A DNA stretch of 26,129 nucleotides from DAIQON01 sp036787835 (GTDB lineage Bacteria; Patescibacteriota; Saccharimonadia; Saccharimonadales; UBA4665): the NCBI GenBank assembly GCA_036787835.1, contig DAIQON010000014.1, positions 1 through 26,129 on the forward strand, in the 5' to 3' direction. Below the pieces are notes generated by a model. That model saw only the letters and a list, made by a program, of their open reading frames with translations. It searched no databases and was not told where the DNA came from. A program made the translations under genes and the position numbers. Shown piece by piece: positions 1 to 7,684 of the stretch (its first letter is position 1; each line of letters begins with the position of its first letter).

Positions 1-1
1 A

Positions 2-775
2 AGACTACTAGACAACGGCTCTTCTCGGATCGGGAAGGCATATGCTTTAGATGTTGGGATAAAGCAGGCTAAGGCTGAGGGTTTTGACAGATTATTACTA
101 ATTGACTCCGATATGTCAGGTCTCAGCCCTGAAAATATGCACCAATTACTTCAATAGCTAGACGAATCAATAATGGCTATTGGATATATAGGCATAAGAA
201 AGTACTTTGCTAGATTACCTAGGCCTTTAAATGCTTTTGGAGCATTAAGCGGATTAAGGGCCGTTAGAACCGATGCATGGGATACTCTATCTGATGGTGA
301 TAATATGGGCAAAAGTGATAAAAGAGGGTTCAATGAAGCAGTTCTCAATGGCCGAGTAAAAAAGCTGGGGCTACCTATAGCCAGAATAGCTATCGATGGG
401 ATTAGCCATGTAAATAAGTTTAAAAAATATAAAAGCCCGTTAACGGCACTGAGGGGATATCTAGGTACATACAGCTATGCTCTTAGAGCAGCAATATGGC
501 TAAAGCTAGAACCAAATGATGATAATCTTGGTATTGAAGGCAAAATTACTGAAGAGGACCAATTGAGAAGAGCAATAGGTGCCCATAAGCGACTAAGGGC
601 AGCAGGCGCCATCGCTGCTTTAACTGGCGGTGCCATATTAGGAGAAACATTAGTTGATCCCGTGCATCTTAATTACATACTCGAAGCTGTTGGTTTTGGA
701 TTAACTACCTCAGGGTGTTCCACCTCATTAATATCTAGTAATAAGATACAGACACATGGATTATTCTTGGACTAA
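2..775 (+). pseudogene. Family 2 glycosyltransferase, interrupted by an in-frame UAG and truncated by the left edge
   Basis: The reading frame open from base 2 encodes the middle of a GT-A fold family 2 glycosyltransferase: an NGSSRIGKAYALDVG stretch, then LLLIDSDMSG with the acidic DSD motif that normally holds the nucleotide-sugar metal. A TAG at 155-157 ends it, yet the same frame continues without a shift (LDESIMAIGYIG...), with an ALSGLRAVRTDAW segment typical of the acceptor side of these enzymes, to TAA at 773-775. Both halves are clearly one gene split by a nonsense codon. An ATG at 173 could restart translation but would lack the catalytic site. The likely role of the intact ancestor is sugar transfer to a lipid or envelope glycan; the substrate is unknown. 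A sequencing error at the TAG is the main alternative. Confidence 0.7.
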
Positions 776-905
776 AACGTAAACATTAGCCATAAATTCG
801 TTAATTAAGGATAGTCGCAAAGGTAAAAACCTGCAATAACAGATATGGAAAAATTTGGTTAAACAACTACCCCCTAACCAGAATATTATTAGAATAATCT
901 CCTAC
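776..905. other. Intergenic region with two small hairpins
   Basis: No ORF is visible. TGGTTA (856-861) pairs perfectly with TAACCA (875-880). ATTATT (885-890) pairs with AATAAT (893-898). These may form a weak terminator for the glycosyltransferase remnant or may be chance AT-rich symmetry. Confidence 0.3.
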
Positions 906-935
906 TTGACATAATTCATACCAATAGTATATACT
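906..935 (+). promoter_or_regulatory. Consensus promoter of the toxin-antitoxin operon
   Basis: A perfect -35 box TTGACA (906-911) and a TATACT -10 box (930-935) are separated by 18 bp. The -10 ends 6 nt before the antitoxin ATG at 942, so transcription should begin at or next to the start codon, giving a leaderless mRNA. No Shine-Dalgarno sequence is present. Confidence 0.85.
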
Positions 936-943
936 TATGGTAT
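918..943. promoter_or_regulatory. Palindromic operator over the -10 box and start codon of the antitoxin
   Basis: A 26-bp near-palindrome: ATACCA (918-923) mirrors TGGTAT (938-943) around a perfectly symmetric AGTATATACT core (926-935); only the two positions on each side between arms and core break the symmetry. It contains the whole -10 box and the first two bases of the ATG. Ribbon-helix-helix antitoxins bind such operators to repress their own operon, so autoregulation by the antitoxin or TA complex is inferred. Confidence 0.7.
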
Positions 944-1223
944 GAGTAACTATTCGGTAATAAATCTAAAGACTGACCCGAAGCTAAAAAAATTATCTGC
1001 TGAGGTAGCTGAACGTCTCGGTATTAGCATTAGTGCAGTACTAAACAACGAACTCCGCAGGTTTGCAGCCGAACAGAGTGTTGTGTTTGACATTCCTGAA
1101 GCTCCTAATTTGCAGACAGCACGGATACTTGATTCATCAAAAAGAGCTATAGAAGCGGGCGATTATCATAAGTTTGAGACTAATTCTGATGCAATTACTT
1201 TTTTGACCAATGAATTAAAATGA
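942..1223 (+). CDS. RelB/DinJ-type ribbon-helix-helix antitoxin
   Basis: This 93-aa protein is the antitoxin of a type II toxin-antitoxin pair. Residues 4-45 have the RHH pattern: a short strand (YSVINLKTD) followed by two helices (LKKLSAEVAERLGIS, then SAVLNNELRRFAAEQ), as in the RelB/DinJ family. The C-terminal half is likely the toxin-binding arm. The ATG lies 6 nt after a strong -10 box, so the message is probably leaderless. The stop codon overlaps the toxin start by four bases (ATGA), implying translational coupling and a fixed antitoxin:toxin ratio. It probably represses its own promoter through the palindrome at 918-943. The family call is firm in kind; RelB versus DinJ cannot be decided here. 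Confidence 0.85.
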   Translation: MSNYSVINLKTDPKLKKLSAEVAERLGISISAVLNNELRRFAAEQSVVFDIPEAPNLQTARILDSSKRAIEAGDYHKFETNSDAITFLTNELK

Positions 1224-1477
1224 ATATATCTTATTCAAAAAACTTCATTAAACAATCTAAAAAACTCAACCAGCCTATTAGATATAAAGTAGTGTCAAGA
1301 ATAATACTCTTTAATGAAAACCCTCTGGATTATGAGCTAAATAACCACTCCTTGAAAGGTAGATACAAGCTTTATAGAAGCATTAACATAACAGGAGATT
1401 ATCGGGCATTATATCTAACGAACGGTGATGAAGTTATTTTCGATATTATCGGCACTCATAGCCAGCTCTATGGATAG
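1220..1477 (+). CDS. RelE/YafQ-type mRNA interferase toxin
   Basis: This 85-aa basic protein has the RelE/ParE superfamily layout: an N-terminal strand and helix (MNISYSKNFIKQSKKLN), a central NHSLKGRYKLYRSINI segment, and the C-terminal GDYRALYL ... DIIGTHSQLYG signature typical of YafQ/RelE-type ribosome-dependent mRNA interferases. The LKG-x-YR-x-INITGDYRALY order and the GTHSQLY ending match family members closely, and length is normal (80-95 aa). It overlaps the antitoxin gene by four bases and shares its promoter. It presumably cleaves mRNA on the ribosome when the antitoxin is degraded. A ParE-like gyrase inhibitor is less likely given the C-terminus. Confidence 0.85.
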   Translation: MNISYSKNFIKQSKKLNQPIRYKVVSRIILFNENPLDYELNNHSLKGRYKLYRSINITGDYRALYLTNGDEVIFDIIGTHSQLYG

Positions 1478-1556
1478 ATATTATGGATAAGGCTTGATGG
1501 TAGTGCTACGAAAAAGGGTAAAATAAAACCTGTCTCCGCTGATGAAGTGTGATTAT

Positions 1557-1710
1557 TCATTTTACAATCCTGTCTTCTGCAGATATCATTTGCTCTATTT
1601 CAACGATATCTTTAACTAAATCATATTCCATATAGTCCGCCCCTATAAAAGTTTGGACTTCGTCCCTTATGCCTAGCCAATATATTTAACTTGTTTAATA
1701 ATTCATCGAC
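1557..1710 (-). pseudogene. Possible remnant of a small reverse-strand gene
   Basis: On the reverse strand, about 40 codons ending at a TGA (1557-1559) read YWLGIRDEVQTFIGADYMEY..., which looks protein-like and acidic, but no start codon lies in frame before an upstream stop. The adjacent frame just upstream reads VDELLNKLNILARHKG, so a frameshift near 1680 would join the two into a protein of about 50-60 aa. The family is not recognised. It may also be chance. Confidence 0.25.
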
Positions 1711-1765
1711 TCCCTTTTATCTTTAGAGTAAAATAATACATACCAAATTGTGAGGACCTTAGATT

Positions 1766-1894
1766 ATGAGCTTAACTTCAGATGACTTACGGCAGATTCG
1801 CAGTATAGTTGAAAGTGCTATAAGCCCGCTACAGGATGAGATTACCGCTCTAAGAAGCGATATCAAAGAGATTTACGATATGCTATTTGACTGA
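1766..1894 (+). CDS. Small coiled-coil-like protein, first half of a possibly frameshifted gene
   Basis: A 42-aa ORF starts at ATG 1766 with a GAGG ribosome-binding sequence about 11 nt upstream. It encodes MSLTSDDLRQIRSIVESAI followed by a heptad-like helix (LQDEITALRSDIKEIYDML). Short helical proteins of this kind accompany mobile or accessory loci in related genomes and can act in oligomerisation, but no specific function can be assigned. The TGA stop at 1892-1894 lies inside the start of a second ORF in the +1 frame (1887-2018) that looks like the natural continuation, so this may be a broken 80-90 aa gene rather than a complete small protein. Confidence 0.5.
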   Translation: MSLTSDDLRQIRSIVESAISPLQDEITALRSDIKEIYDMLFD

Positions 1895-2018
1895 CTTACA
1901 GAAAAGCGCAATAACTGAGGTTGGATTTAAAAAATTATCTTTAGAAAAAAAGCTGCTAACTCTTAACGCTGAGTTACTAAATGCAGCAAAACAAGCAGGC
2001 ATTACGCTCCCAAGATAG
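1887..2018 (+). CDS. Small protein, likely second half of the frameshifted 1766 gene
   Basis: In the +1 frame relative to 1766-1894, beginning at a TTG (1887), 43 codons read LTDLQKSAITEVGFKKLSLE, then KKLLTLNAELLNAAKQAGIT and a final LPR. The helical, lysine-rich composition looks like genuine coding sequence and continues the coiled coil of the preceding ORF. Either it is translated by re-initiation at the overlapping UUG, or one extra base around 1884-1892 has split a single gene. Domain identity is not recognised. Confidence 0.45.
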   Translation: MTDLQKSAITEVGFKKLSLEKKLLTLNAELLNAAKQAGITLPR

Positions 2019-2115
2019 TTATGCCAGCAATATAAAGATTTGGTTAAGAGACCTCTCTCCAGACAAAGATTAGTTCCTTATGTTGATAGTAATTTCTTTT
2101 ACTATTTGGTAAATT

Positions 2116-2144
2116 TTGAATTAACTCCTACAAAAACATATACT
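2116..2144 (+). promoter_or_regulatory. Promoter placing the ABC-F start at GTG 2151
   Basis: TTGAAT (2116-2121) and TATACT (2139-2144) are separated by 17 bp. The -10 ends 6 nt before a GTG at 2151, the same geometry as at the antitoxin gene. This argues that translation starts at 2151 on a leaderless mRNA rather than at the upstream TTG at 2040. Confidence 0.7.
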
Positions 2145-2150
2145 TACAGG

Positions 2151-3812
2151 GTGCTTTTATCTGTCAACGTAACCGAAAAGTCATTTCGTGGTAAGTCGCT
2201 CTACAACGACCTTAGTTTAGATATCCAAGAAAATGAAAAAATTGGTTTAATTGGCCGAAATGGAACGGGTAAGACGACATTATTTAATATCATCAATCAA
2301 ACGGATAAAGATTTTGAAGGCGAAATATTTATAAAAAAAGGCACGGTCATAGTAAGCAGTCGTCAGGAACACCACGGCCACGAAGAAAAAACTGTTCTCG
2401 AATATATTCAAGGTGATCTACCTGAATATGCTAAGTTGACTAGAATTATAGATAACTACCCTGAGACAATGGGTCAAGACCCTAAAAAAATGCAGATCTT
2501 CTATGATGCCCTGGATAGATTCGGCCAATTAAATTATTACCAGATTGAAGATGAGATAAAACAAGCATTCGAAAGTTATCAAATTGACGTCAGCAAAATG
2601 CATCGTCGATTCGCTACTCTTAGTGGTGGCGAAAGAAGAATGGTTGAGTTAATTAAAGTTCAGAGGAGCAGAGGCAACCTAGATTTGATTGATGAGCCTA
2701 CCAACCATATGGACTATGTGGCCAAGAATGAATTTACCAAATGGCTAAAAAACACGCCTGAATCAGTACTAGTAATTACCCACGACCGAGATGTACTGAG
2801 CATTGTTGACCGAATAATAGAAATTAGAGACGGGAGATGTTTCAGCTTTAAGGGAAATTACGACGCCTATCTGAAAATTAATACCAGCCAAGTCACTAAC
2901 CAGGTTAACGAATACGACTTATCCCAAAGGAGAATAGCCAATCTAGAAGAAGACGCTGTTCGATTTAGGCGTCTCAAGGAAAGGTCTCGTGATCCTGGCA
3001 CTATTCACCGTTTTAAGTCACAGGAATCTAAGGCAAAAGCTGAAATTGAAAAGCTCAGGTCAATCCCTAAACCATCATTTTGGATCGATCAAGATTCGGC
3101 CAGCGAGATGACTGATAAGTTAGTAGCTGCCTATGATAAACATAAAACAAAAAATATAAATATAACTACCAGGAATAAAACGGGATCAAAGTCTAGTCGC
3201 ACCCTAATTACCGCAATAAACTTAAGTTTAGGCTACGGTGATAAGCCACTATTTACTGATATCGGCTTCATGCTAAGTGACGGAGATAGGCTTAGAATTA
3301 ACGGCCGAAACGGCACTGGAAAGTCAACCATAGTCAAAGCCATCATGGCTACCAGTCTTAATAAGCCGCTGGAGTCAAAGATCTTTAATGGGAGCATCGA
3401 AACCGAGCGGAGCGTTAGAATCGGTCTATACGAGCAAGAAATTGGTCCTGAGTATTTAGAACTAAGCTTATACGATGCTATCGAGCAAATTCTTAGGGAT
3501 AAAAACATGCCTATTAGTGATCAAAAAATTAAACAACTGCTAAGCGACTATCTGTTTAATCCTATGGCTGATGGAGGAAATATAGTTAGAAAACTAAGTG
3601 GTGGTCAGAAGGCTAGGTTACAGCTAATCTCGATGATGGCTAATGATCCCGATGTTCTGATACTTGACGAGCCAACAAACCATTTAGACCTACCAAGTAT
3701 TGAAGAATTAGAAAATGCCTTAAAGCTGTATAACGGAGCCCTACTGTATATTTCTCACGATAGCTTCTTTGCCAATAAAATGGGTGGTGAGACCATACAA
3801 ATAGGTGATTAA
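2151..3812 (+). CDS. ABC-F family ATPase (ribosome-associated, two nucleotide-binding domains)
   Basis: The protein has two ABC ATPase domains and no membrane segments, the ABC-F layout. From the GTG start (553 aa), domain 1 has Walker A GRNGTGKTT near residues 35-43, signature LSGGERR and Walker B LIDEPTNHMD. A charged linker (LSQRRIANLEEDAVRFRRLK and onward) follows. Domain 2 has Walker A GRNGTGKST, signature LSGGQKAR and Walker B LILDEPTNHLD. ABC-F proteins act on the ribosome E site in translation rescue or antibiotic protection. The open frame extends upstream to a TTG at 2040, but the added 37 residues do not look like the family and contain the promoter; RSLLSVNVTEKSF-like residues begin right at 2151. 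Whether it is a housekeeping or a resistance ABC-F cannot be told. Confidence 0.85.
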   Translation: MLLSVNVTEKSFRGKSLYNDLSLDIQENEKIGLIGRNGTGKTTLFNIINQTDKDFEGEIFIKKGTVIVSSRQEHHGHEEKTVLEYIQGDLPEYAKLTRIIDNYPETMGQDPKKMQIFYDALDRFGQLNYYQIEDEIKQAFESYQIDVSKMHRRFATLSGGERRMVELIKVQRSRGNLDLIDEPTNHMDYVAKNEFTKWLKNTPESVLVITHDRDVLSIVDRIIEIRDGRCFSFKGNYDAYLKINTSQVTNQVNEYDLSQRRIANLEEDAVRFRRLKERSRDPGTIHRFKSQESKAKAEIEKLRSIPKPSFWIDQDSASEMTDKLVAAYDKHKTKNINITTRNKTGSKSSRTLITAINLSLGYGDKPLFTDIGFMLSDGDRLRINGRNGTGKSTIVKAIMATSLNKPLESKIFNGSIETERSVRIGLYEQEIGPEYLELSLYDAIEQILRDKNMPISDQKIKQLLSDYLFNPMADGGNIVRKLSGGQKARLQLISMMANDPDVLILDEPTNHLDLPSIEELENALKLYNGALLYISHDSFFANKMGGETIQIGD

Positions 3813-3866
3813 TCTAGATTACCTTCATTATTTTCCATTTTTTCTCTTGTCTGCTATTCTTCAAAC

Positions 3867-4211
3867 ATGAAAATTATCAAGCGCAGCCACGACCAAATTA
3901 GCAAAGAAGAAGCACACGGCGGAAGCGGATCTCGCAAAGTCTATGCATCTTCAGAGCATCTAGAAAGTACATCGTTTGAAATGATGACACACGGTTATCT
4001 CCCGAGAGGTAAAAGCTTTGACTGGCACGACCACAATAATATTGAAGAGATCATGATTGTCCTGCACGGTTCTGGAGAAGTCCATGATGAGGACGGGATA
4101 TACACTTACGAGAGTGGTGATGTGTTCGTTTTCCCTGCAAATATAAAACACAAGATACACAACCCAACTAAGTCAGAGCATGAAATGATATTTGTCCGAA
4201 TAAAAGTTTAG
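3867..4211 (+). CDS. Cupin-domain protein
   Basis: This 114-aa protein is a single cupin barrel. Motif 1 is seen around residues 51-75 (WHDHNNIEEIMIVLHGSGEV: H-x-H, then a conserved Glu and the G-x-G turn). Motif 2 is around 84-100 (GDVFVFPANIKHKIHN) with its His, so the metal-binding set (two His, Glu, His) is intact. Single-domain cupins of this size include isomerases, dioxygenases and small-molecule sensors; the substrate is not predictable. A TATTCT -10 box (3855-3860) ends 6 nt before the ATG, with a TTTCCA -35-like box 17 bp upstream, so the transcript is probably leaderless. The gene is monocistronic, convergent with the dehydrogenase gene at 4233-5213. Confidence 0.8.
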   Translation: MKIIKRSHDQISKEEAHGGSGSRKVYASSEHLESTSFEMMTHGYLPRGKSFDWHDHNNIEEIMIVLHGSGEVHDEDGIYTYESGDVFVFPANIKHKIHNPTKSEHEMIFVRIKV

Positions 4212-4232
4212 ACAGGCTAAGAAAAATTATTG

Positions 4233-5213
4233 CTAGCCAAATGCTGCCTGTTTCTTGTCAAAGAATTCTCTTGTTACTTGTACGCCAGTTTGTCGGTAAT
4301 CTATGCCTCTACCCTCATTTTCAATAAACAATGTAACTCCGCTGGTAAAGTTTGCTCCTCCAACTTCAGTACGTTCGTAAACTTCATCACCACTATCTAC
4401 TCCAAGGGGGCTGTCTATCTGAACGGAAAGCGGTAATCTACTCCTGAACTCACTCAACATACTTCGTCCAATTACACGGGTTGCGGGTCCACTTAATCCC
4501 CCCAGATTGTCCGGCAAATCTAACGCTGGCTCACCATTCTCTGTTAAAATACTTTGACCACCTACAGTATTAAAGCTTATTGCTACCTGGCCACTTACTC
4601 TAGAGAAATATTCAGCTGTTTCTGGTATTAGAGCTTTTTTATCCCCAACCAAGGGAGCGATCTTTCTAATAACCCAAATGTCGGGGCCAACTCTGCCTAC
4701 AACAGCCTGGTCAACTTCTTCCATTGTTTCGATATCATGTGATAGGATTGGCTCTCTTCCGCCGCCTTCGACTACCTTATTCGGGCAGCTATAGTTAACG
4801 TCTATTCTTTTTGCCCCGGCCTCAACTAATCTTTCTGCCATTTCTGGAAGAACCGAAAGCGGATCCTCCCCTTTTGCCGGTGAAATCCCAGGAATTAGAG
4901 TTTTGCCTCTTTCCTCAGCTTCCATCAACAGGCCAGGAAAGTAACTCTCCATTACTGCGATACCTACGCTCGGAAGGCCTAGCGAATTTACTGTTTGGCC
5001 AGTTAGTTTATTGTGGTAGTAAACCTGGCCATAGGTAGGGCCATTTCCTTCGCCACCATTAAATGTAACTGAACCCCAACGTGTTATTTCAAGTGGTGAC
5101 TCAAGAGTTTGCCTGATATGGTGAACAATACTCTCCATATTTGGCCCATTTATTGCTCCGTCAGCAGGACCGAAGGGGACCTCAACATCTAAGCCTAAAA
5201 ATTCATATGCCAT
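4233..5213 (-). CDS. pyrD: Dihydroorotate dehydrogenase-like flavoenzyme
   Basis: This 326-aa protein has the FMN-binding TIM barrel of dihydroorotate dehydrogenase. Visible family motifs are IDVNYSCPN near residue 140, whose Cys is the catalytic base in class 1 enzymes (class 2 uses Ser), ISFNTVGG for substrate and FMN contacts, NLGGLSGPATR, and a C-terminal GVDSGDEVYE ... GANFTSGVTLF phosphate-binding region. Length fits class 1 (about 310 aa). The reaction would be dihydroorotate to orotate in pyrimidine synthesis, but no other pyr gene is nearby, so a related role is possible. The start is supported by AAGGAG 6 nt before the ATG, unlike the leaderless genes around it. It is divergent from a TrmB-like regulator over only 48 bp, suggesting control by that regulator. 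Confidence 0.75.
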   Translation of the reverse strand: MAYEFLGLDVEVPFGPADGAINGPNMESIVHHIRQTLESPLEITRWGSVTFNGGEGNGPTYGQVYYHNKLTGQTVNSLGLPSVGIAVMESYFPGLLMEAEERGKTLIPGISPAKGEDPLSVLPEMAERLVEAGAKRIDVNYSCPNKVVEGGGREPILSHDIETMEEVDQAVVGRVGPDIWVIRKIAPLVGDKKALIPETAEYFSRVSGQVAISFNTVGGQSILTENGEPALDLPDNLGGLSGPATRVIGRSMLSEFRSRLPLSVQIDSPLGVDSGDEVYERTEVGGANFTSGVTLFIENEGRGIDYRQTGVQVTREFFDKKQAAFG

Positions 5214-5245
5214 AAATTCTCCTTATTAAGTTTTACTAATGCTGG

Positions 5246-5251
5246 TATAAT
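5246..5251 (+). promoter_or_regulatory. -10 box of the TrmB-like regulator gene
   Basis: TATAAT ends 10 nt before the ATG at 5262. The -35 region is weak (TTATTA at 5223-5228, 17 bp upstream). The predicted 5' UTR is only a few bases. This 48-bp region also carries the upstream region of the divergent dehydrogenase gene, so one bound regulator could control both. Confidence 0.6.
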
Positions 5252-5261
5252 CTGTTACCAA

Positions 5262-6119
5262 ATGGAGCATGTAAAACCGTCGTCGAAACCTGTCGTCGAT
5301 AATTCATTGTCTGATCTGGGGCATATTCAAAATGAACTAATAAAATTTGGTTTAACTAAAAAACAGGCAGATATTTACCTTTTGCTAGTCCTAAATAAAG
5401 AATTACGAATTCAAGAGATAGTTGAGCTGACAAGACTTCCTAGAAGTTCAGTCTATGAAAATGTAGAAGCTCTTTTTGAGTTTGGCATTGCTGAAGAGAT
5501 TATTGAAAGTAGTTTTAAGAAAATACGTCCTTACCCAATAGGCGTCATGCGTCATGGGATAGACGAAAAGATGGTACAGCTTAAAAAGCTATCGAGCGAT
5601 CTTGACCGGCTAGAGAAGACAATAACTATATCCGACTTTAGTGAATCAGTCGACTCGGCTTCAGTTAGATACTATAAAAACAGGTCTGGAGCTAGACAGT
5701 TATACTGGAACACCTTAAACGCAAGCAATGTGGTGTATGTGATGAGCGACTGGGGGAGGAGTCGATATATAGGAATGAGTTTTTATGAGAGATTTGTCGC
5801 TGAATCTAGTGAGCGAAAAATCAAGGAAAGAGTACTTATTAATCTAACGACCGACACTTTAAATTCAATAAAAAAATACAACGTACCCGGTTCCCCTCAG
5901 TTTAGAACAAATGTTCAAGATATAAGAACAATTGATAAGAAAAGACTACTAATCAAAGGTGATACTTTTATCTATAACAATGTATACTCTCAGGTTTATC
6001 TTAAGAACATTAAAATTCACGGCTTTGAGATTGAAAGTTCTAATTTCGTAGATACACAACGCTCAATCTATGAAACATTATGGTCGCTAGCTCAACCAAT
6101 AACCTTATTCCTTGACTAG
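5262..6119 (+). CDS. TrmB-family-like transcriptional regulator
   Basis: This 285-aa protein has an N-terminal winged helix-turn-helix of TrmB type: LIKFGLTKKQADIYLLLVLN, then ELRIQEIVELTRLPRSSVYE and a wing (LFEFGIAEEI), about residues 26-90. A coiled-coil-like helix (KMVQLKKLSSDLDRLEKTI) follows and then a C-terminal domain of about 150 aa resembling the phospholipase-D-like effector half of TrmB-like proteins (YYKNRSGARQLYWNTLN). Such regulators sense sugars or other small ligands; the ligand is unknown here. It is divergent from the dihydroorotate dehydrogenase-like gene, the natural candidate target. The mRNA is probably nearly leaderless. Confidence 0.7.
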   Translation: MEHVKPSSKPVVDNSLSDLGHIQNELIKFGLTKKQADIYLLLVLNKELRIQEIVELTRLPRSSVYENVEALFEFGIAEEIIESSFKKIRPYPIGVMRHGIDEKMVQLKKLSSDLDRLEKTITISDFSESVDSASVRYYKNRSGARQLYWNTLNASNVVYVMSDWGRSRYIGMSFYERFVAESSERKIKERVLINLTTDTLNSIKKYNVPGSPQFRTNVQDIRTIDKKRLLIKGDTFIYNNVYSQVYLKNIKIHGFEIESSNFVDTQRSIYETLWSLAQPITLFLD

Positions 6120-6191
6120 GTATTTTGAAATAATTATTGGCCGTTTATAAAACGCACAGCAAACAGCGCTCATACTTTCTTGAATGATCTA

Positions 6192-6220
6192 ATGACTTTA
6201 TTACATAAGCAATATATAAT
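6192..6220 (+). promoter_or_regulatory. Promoter of the HerA/VirB4-like ATPase gene
   Basis: ATGACT (6192-6197, 4 of 6 matches to TTGACA) and TATAAT (6215-6220) are separated by 17 bp. The -10 ends 9 nt before the ATG at 6230, so the leader is at most two or three bases. Confidence 0.6.
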
Positions 6221-6229
6221 TGGCAGGTA

Positions 6230-7684
6230 ATGGCTGACCCTAACCACTTAGACATGAACCACTGGTACGAGGCCTACTTAATGGCCGATAAAGTAGACGC
6301 CGAACATTGGAAGACCATTTTACTCGCTATATCGCAGCACATTGGGGTGCTCCGTGCCTGGAAACTTGTTATTACTATCGAGAATAGTACTGTTCGTTAT
6401 TTTATTGGCACCAACAAAGATATTGGGCTGTTATCCAACAATTTAGAGAGTATCGTGCTTAGGCCAATAGACCCTGGCTCGATTGCAATACCTAAAAGCA
6501 CGTCAAGAAAATCCTTTGTTACGTTTGTAAGCGGCGGCAGTATCCTCGATCTGCGAGAGAAGTATCACGTAAAGAACACCGTTGAATTAACCCACGCCAT
6601 TTTTACAATTCGCACATTGAACGATAAAAAAGCAAAAGTTAATCTTCATATTCTATTTAAGAATCTGGCAGGCAGTTATTCAATGAGCCATAAGCACATG
6701 CTGGTAATGCCTTCACACCTACTCGATATAGACTACGAAAAAAACACTAAATATCTAAGGAATAAGCAGCCCAACTATTTAGATATACAAAAGAGCATCC
6801 ATATTATGCAGAGCGAGAACTTAGATGCTATTTTTGAAGTCGATACCTTCCCATATTTGCCGAAGAATTACTACTTGCCAATTATGACCTACGATTTTGA
6901 AAAACACTCTTTTATTATCGGGGCAAGCGGGAGCGGAAAATCAAAGTTAATCACTTTATTTGTAGATCGTATTTACAAAAATATGAATCTCAGACAGAAT
7001 TACCGAATAATTGTTATCGACCCACATGCTGCGCTAGCTGAAGACTTGGCTGGAGTCGAAGACTCTACGGTAATAGATTTTAAAAGTGACGAGCAAACTA
7101 CTGAGTTATTCGGTGGGGCAGGTACAGATATTTCAGCCGCAACCGAGCTAACAGGCACTCTTTTTAAATCTCTACTTGCCGAACAGCACAATCCAAAGCT
7201 TGAACGAGTATTAAGATTTACTCTTTACGTCTTAATGGCGGCTCAAATTATGTCTCTAGATATGCTTAAGAGATTCTTAAGCGATGTAGAACTAAGAAAC
7301 CAAATACTTGATCACGTTAAAGGAAGTGTGCCGGCCAACATCATACAATTCTTTAATACCGACTATAACGAAATGCGAACTAAATATTATAATGAAGCAA
7401 TCATGCCAATAATCTCTTTAGTTGATGAGATGCAGATGCAAGAATCGCTTGCTGGCAATCAAGAAAACTCAGTTTCCTTGTCGACAATTATTAACTCTAA
7501 CTTTCTGACAGTATTCTCGCTCAATAAGGTGAGCATGGGTGAGAAGGTGGTAAAAACAGTGGCCGGATTACTTATTCAGCAAATATTCTTACTAGCTCAA
7601 GCTAGAGTATTCAACGAAAAGGTCATTCTGATTATTGATGAGGTATCAGTCGTCCAAAATCCAGCACTTTCGGCAATTTTCTGA
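6230..7684 (+). pseudogene. HerA/VirB4-like (DUF87-type) ATPase, truncated after Walker B
   Basis: This 484-aa product has an N-terminal region of about 220 aa, then a RecA-like ATPase core: Walker A GASGSGKSKL at 231-240, IIVIDPHAALAED after it, and Walker B VILIIDEVSVVQNP near 465-475. Proteins of the HerA, VirB4 and TraC group drive DNA or protein transfer, and Saccharibacteria carry such genes in type IV secretion-like loci. The frame stops with SAIF-TGA only about ten residues after Walker B, before the sensor and arginine-finger portions (typically over 100 more residues). It meets a reverse-strand reading frame tail to tail at this point, so a deletion or rearrangement is likely. The product may be inactive. 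Family is secure; exact pathway is not. Confidence 0.7.

Noticed and set aside
3810..3821. Perfect palindrome TAATCTAGATTA at the ABC-F stop codon
   Set aside because: It is AT-rich and short, with only a loose T-rich stretch after it. It may be a weak terminator but cannot be separated from chance.
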